Positions 60,629 through 64,000 of a stretch of 64,000 bases of DNA are shown one piece after another. The stretch's first letter is position 1. Each line of letters begins with the position of its first letter. The stretch is from Entomomonas asaccharolytica. Lineage in GTDB: Bacteria; Pseudomonadota; Gammaproteobacteria; Pseudomonadales; Pseudomonadaceae. The stretch covers positions 1,317,673 through 1,381,672 of the forward strand of contig NZ_CP067393.1 of NCBI RefSeq assembly GCF_016653615.1. Reading direction: 5' to 3'. The notes under the pieces were generated by a model, which was not told where the DNA came from, did not search any database, and worked only from the letters and a program-made list of their open reading frames with translations. The translations under genes and the position numbers were made by a program.

Positions 60629-62836
60629 ATGGCAAAAAAGCATATCTTAGAATCAAAATTAAGGCCTCCTGTAGAGTTGTATACTGCAACTGTTTGTTTT
60701 GGTAGTGCAGCACTCTGTTTGCATTCTCCTTGGGCGTTAGCATTATCACCACAAATAGGTATTTATACAGCAATAGGATTTGGTTGTTTAGGTACTATTA
60801 GAGCTAAACAAGGTTATGAAGTGCTGCGTTACCATCGTAATATAAAGCGACTGCCTACCTATGAAATGACCTCAAAGCAAATACCTATTAGCAATAAATT
60901 CTTGTTTATGGGCAAAGGTTTCATGTGGACAAGAGAGCATACGCAACGACTAATCGATTCTGATGATCCCAATGTTCAAAAATATGTTACCCCTTCAAGT
61001 TTCTTTAATTTAGCTCGCTATTTAGAGAAAAAGTTTGAAAATACCTCACTAGCACCACTGACTAAACTCACACAAACAGACCATTGGCTTAACCCTGTTA
61101 GACCATTACCACCTGTGGGGGGTAAATCAACCATACATGGTGTAGAACCCAATGAAGTAGATGCTTATTTACCATTAGGTGAAAGAGTTGGACATACAGT
61201 TGTTTTCGGAACTACTCGTGTAGGTAAAACTCGTCTATGCGAAGTTTATGTTACCCAAGATATACATCGTGGAGAAGTGGTAATTGTATTTGATCCTAAA
61301 GGTGATGCTGATCTACTGAAGCGAATGTATGCTGAATGTAAACGTGCAGGTCGTTTAAATGAATTCTATATGTTCCATCTAGGACACCCTGAAATATCAG
61401 CACGATATAATGCCGTAGGTCGTTTTGGACGTGTATCTGAAGTTGCTTCAAGGGTAGCAGGGCAACTTAGTGGATCGGGTAATAGTGCAGCGTTTAAAGA
61501 ATTTGCTTGGCGATTTGTTAACATCATAGCCAGAGCACTGGTAGGTTTAGGTAAGCGTCCTGATTATTCATTAATTGCCCGTTATGTAATTAATATGGAT
61601 GAACTCTTTGTTGAATATGCCATGACCTACTTCAACAAATACCAACCTAATGCTGCTGAACTAATTGTCAAAATTGAAGGAGGCCTGAACGATAAAAATA
61701 TACCCATGAATATGCGTGGTCGTGAAAAACGAGTGATTGCTATTGAACAATATATCACTGTAAGCAAAACCTACGACCCTGTACTAGATGGTCTACGTTC
61801 AGCGATACGCTATGATAAAACCTACTTTGATAAGATCGTAGCTTCCTTATTGCCCCTGCTTGAAAAACTAACCTCTGGTAAAACAGCCGAACTACTAGCA
61901 CCTGATTACACCGACTTAAACGATGATCGTCCAATCTTTGATTGGCAACAGGTTATTCGTAAGCGTGGTGTAGTTTATGTTGGCTTAGATGCCATGTCAG
62001 ACTCAGAAGTGGCAGCAGCAGTAGGTAACTCCATGTTTGCCGACTTAGTATCAATGGCAGGGTGGATTTACAAACATGGTTTAAATGAAGGCTTACCAGG
62101 GCAAGCAACCAATAAAAAAACACCTATTAATATTCATGCAGATGAATTTAACGAATTAATGGGCGATGAATTTATACCCTTAATCAATAAGGGGGGTGGT
62201 GCAGGTATTCAAGTGACTGCCTATACACAGACACTAAGTGATATTGAAGCACGTATAGGTAATGCTGCAAAGGCAGGGCAAGTAATAGGTAACTTTAATA
62301 ACTTACAAATGCTTAGAGTACGTGAACCTAAAACAGGAGAACTACTCACCAACCAACTGCCTAAAGTTAATATCCTAACCAATACATTAGTATCTGGTGC
62401 AACGGATGTGGCTGATCCAACAGCCAACACACAGTTCACATCATCCTCTCAAGATCGGGTAAGTCAAACCAGTGTACCTATGTTAGAACCTGCCATTATG
62501 ACCAAACTACCTAAAGGTCAAATGTTCTCTTTACAAGAAGGTGGACAGCTTTGGAAAGTTAGAATGCCATTACCTAAACCAGATCCAGATGACATTCTGC
62601 CTGATCGTTTACAAGACCTTGTTAACGACATGCGAAAGAACTACAACGCTAATGCAGGGGAGTGGTGGAAGTCCTCTATCAGTGCACCTTCTAGTATTGA
62701 AGGCTTTGAAGATTTACTTAAATCATACAGTACACCACCTTCAGTAATAGATGATGGTATAGATGATGAGCTTATGTTTTTTGGTAGTCAAATGACTGAA
62801 CAATCTTATGAAGCAACTGCTGACTTGCAAGACTAA
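60629..62836 (+). CDS. traD: TraD-type conjugative coupling protein
   Basis: The 735-aa VirD4-family ATPase (SXT/TOL TraD subfamily) has two N-terminal hydrophobic segments (about 17-55), Walker A VFGTTRVGKTRLCE (about 191-204), Walker B VVIVFDPKGDADL (about 214-226), and the C-terminal conserved HADEFNELMGDEFIPLINKGGGAG (in pieces, about 505-530) and VTAYTQTLSDIEARIG. It links the relaxosome to the mating channel and powers DNA export at the inner membrane. The ATG at 60629 is used; a TTG at 60611 is an alternative. Confidence 0.94.
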   Translation: MAKKHILESKLRPPVELYTATVCFGSAALCLHSPWALALSPQIGIYTAIGFGCLGTIRAKQGYEVLRYHRNIKRLPTYEMTSKQIPISNKFLFMGKGFMWTREHTQRLIDSDDPNVQKYVTPSSFFNLARYLEKKFENTSLAPLTKLTQTDHWLNPVRPLPPVGGKSTIHGVEPNEVDAYLPLGERVGHTVVFGTTRVGKTRLCEVYVTQDIHRGEVVIVFDPKGDADLLKRMYAECKRAGRLNEFYMFHLGHPEISARYNAVGRFGRVSEVASRVAGQLSGSGNSAAFKEFAWRFVNIIARALVGLGKRPDYSLIARYVINMDELFVEYAMTYFNKYQPNAAELIVKIEGGLNDKNIPMNMRGREKRVIAIEQYITVSKTYDPVLDGLRSAIRYDKTYFDKIVASLLPLLEKLTSGKTAELLAPDYTDLNDDRPIFDWQQVIRKRGVVYVGLDAMSDSEVAAAVGNSMFADLVSMAGWIYKHGLNEGLPGQATNKKTPINIHADEFNELMGDEFIPLINKGGGAGIQVTAYTQTLSDIEARIGNAAKAGQVIGNFNNLQMLRVREPKTGELLTNQLPKVNILTNTLVSGATDVADPTANTQFTSSSQDRVSQTSVPMLEPAIMTKLPKGQMFSLQEGGQLWKVRMPLPKPDPDDILPDRLQDLVNDMRKNYNANAGEWWKSSISAPSSIEGFEDLLKSYSTPPSVIDDGIDDELMFFGSQMTEQSYEATADLQD

Positions 62837-62846
62837 GGACAACATA

Positions 62847-63131
62847 ATGCAAATGGCCGAATGCAACCACAGCAAAACGATTATTAACTCTATTCAAGTA
62901 CATAGTTTAGAAGTTGATAAAATTGCTTCAGATTACCTAAAAACACTGCTCAATAAACTCTTATTTCATTCTGACACAGAAGAAAGCTTAATCAAACAAC
63001 TCATAGAGCTAGGATTAAAGCCAACAGTACTTGAAGAAGTAAGTATTGCAACAAAGGCCCTTATGATAGACGACCCTGATGTAGGTAAAGCAGTTCTCTA
63101 TCTTAATGAAATCACTGTTAGCATACATTAG
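62847..63131 (+). CDS. Small hypothetical protein between traD and the TIGR03747 gene
   Basis: The 94-aa protein (MQMAECNHSKTIINSIQVHS...) is predicted helical with an acidic centre. It lies 10 bp after traD and 8 bp before the next gene, so it is cotranscribed with the conjugation genes. No family recognised. Confidence 0.6.
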   Translation: MQMAECNHSKTIINSIQVHSLEVDKIASDYLKTLLNKLLFHSDTEESLIKQLIELGLKPTVLEEVSIATKALMIDDPDVGKAVLYLNEITVSIH

Positions 63132-63139
63132 GAAAAAAT

Positions 63140-63862
63140 ATGAGTAGCACAGTATCTGAAGCACAAAGAATACAAGCTAAACCCAAAGGTTTTATTGGAA
63201 AAACAATCAACTTACCCTTTGCAATATTAGGACTACTGCTAGTCTCATTATTACTCTCCATTGTCTTTGAATGGATCGGTATATTCTTCTTTTGGAGTGA
63301 AGAGGGTTGGCATCATAGTCAAATGATGTTTAATACAGAATTAGGATGGTTGAATGATAACTTTAAGCAATCATTGGTAGTGAGTGAACCAGGCTCTACA
63401 ATTGTTTGGCTATTAGAATTAATTTATGAATGGTTATTTGTTAAAACAGGATTTGTAGATTTTACCTCTAGTGCAAGGGTTAGCAGTCAACAAGGCAATG
63501 ATGTAGCGACAATCTATATTCTGATTGAAGACTACTTAGTTGCCATTATTTATGTCACCTTAACCTTTATTGTAAGGGTAATGGTATTAGTTCTATCAAT
63601 CCCTTTATTTATGATGGCCATGTTAACAGGCTTTACTGAAGGACTAGTAAGGCGTGATTTAAGACGTTTTGGAGCAGGGCGAGAATCAAGTTTTATCTAT
63701 CATAGAGCTAAACGATTGATTACCCCCTTATTGATAGCACCTTGGTTCATTTACTTATCCTGTCCAGTATCTGTCAATCCTGTATGGGTGTTAATACCCT
63801 GTGCCATTGCATTAGGTATTGCAGTTACAGTGACTGCTGCTACCTTTAAAAAATACCTTTAA
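63140..63862 (+). CDS. ICE membrane protein, TIGR03747 family
   Basis: The 240-aa protein has four hydrophobic segments (about 25-50, 130-150, 155-172, 205-235) and family motifs WIGIFFFWSEEGWHHSQMM (in pieces, about 46-64), GFTEGLVRRDLRRFGAGRESSFIYHRAKR (in pieces, about 163-190). It follows traD in PFGI-1-class and related ICEs. Presumed mating-apparatus membrane component. Confidence 0.9.
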   Translation: MSSTVSEAQRIQAKPKGFIGKTINLPFAILGLLLVSLLLSIVFEWIGIFFFWSEEGWHHSQMMFNTELGWLNDNFKQSLVVSEPGSTIVWLLELIYEWLFVKTGFVDFTSSARVSSQQGNDVATIYILIEDYLVAIIYVTLTFIVRVMVLVLSIPLFMMAMLTGFTEGLVRRDLRRFGAGRESSFIYHRAKRLITPLLIAPWFIYLSCPVSVNPVWVLIPCAIALGIAVTVTAATFKKYL

Positions 63863-63885
63863 TTTATCTTACTTCAGGAGTTACT

Positions 63886-64000
63886 ATGCAACGTTACCGA
63901 CATACCACTAGTTATTTTAAGATTCCTCATGTAGTAAATAAAACAGGCCTATTATTTAAAAAGCAAGAACAACCTAAAGAACCTGATGATAAATTAATAT
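63886..64000 (+). CDS. ICE gene, 3' end outside window
   Basis: ATG 63886 follows CAGGAG and opens MQRYRHTTSYFKIPHVVNKT..., in frame to the window edge. Thirty-eight codons are too few to assign a family. By position it continues the conjugation operon. Confidence 0.6.
   Translation, partial: MQRYRHTTSYFKIPHVVNKTGLLFKKQEQPKEPDDKLI

Overview
The window is AT-rich throughout (by eye about one third G+C) and gammaproteobacterial in content. A yhiI-rbbA-yhhJ transporter operon, a YhfL-type lipoprotein and a PFGI-1/PAPI-1-class integrative conjugative element (ICE) all point that way. A low-GC host such as an insect-gut Pseudomonadales (Entomomonas-like) or Orbaceae would fit, but the sequence does not settle the genus.

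Positions 1-30.6 kb look like host chromosome carrying accessory and decaying genes. It opens with the 3' part of a GNAT gene and two broken genes: a B12-binding radical SAM gene with a nonsense codon and an internal deletion, and a membrane-protein gene with an in-frame TGA. On the minus strand follow an Sfp-type phosphopantetheinyl transferase and a 4961-residue, four-module non-ribosomal peptide synthetase (C-A-T, C-A-T-E, C-A-T, C-A-T-TE). The first two A domains are near-duplicates and the last has the EntF-like serine code. Next come the yhiI-rbbA-yhhJ operon, a YhfL-like lipoprotein, a secreted SNase-type nuclease, two small hypothetical genes, an SRAP protein, the nuclease Cho, a umuC pseudogene with four lesions, and a protein with a Tad2/DUF2829-like N-terminus.

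At about 30.62-30.67 kb lies the 3' half of a tRNA-Lys(CTT) gene. It is the expected attachment site of a PAPI-1-type ICE, and parA (soj) follows at once. From there to the right end is ICE backbone in canonical order: parA, dnaB, a Dam-type methylase, parB, a DUF2857 gene, the STY4528 replication protein, PFL_4669, DUF3158, ssb, topB, DUF3577 (STY4534), pcfJ, pilL, PFL_4693, PFL_4695, traD and TIGR03747. Cargo includes three minus-strand genes (46.7-48.3 kb) and two trimeric autotransporter adhesins placed inside the conjugation operon.

The ICE carries nucleic-acid signals that its genes do not explain. (1) Seven successive small genes (49.3-52.9 kb) each have a related 5' leader that can form two hairpins. 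The second hairpin pairs with the Shine-Dalgarno sequence, and paired bases change together between copies. (2) Six copies of a TTCGG..CCGAA motif, spaced 22, 32 or 44 bp apart, lie inside the STY4528 gene and are read in two alternating frames; they look like an origin embedded in its initiator gene. (3) Eleven sites built from the palindrome TGTTAACA repeated at a 9-bp period sit between ICE genes. (4) A ~1 kb non-coding stretch (48.3-49.3 kb) has two promoter-like sequences, each followed by a degenerate copy of that palindrome and by strings of hairpins. Together these suggest a coordinated transcriptional and post-transcriptional control layer for the ICE.
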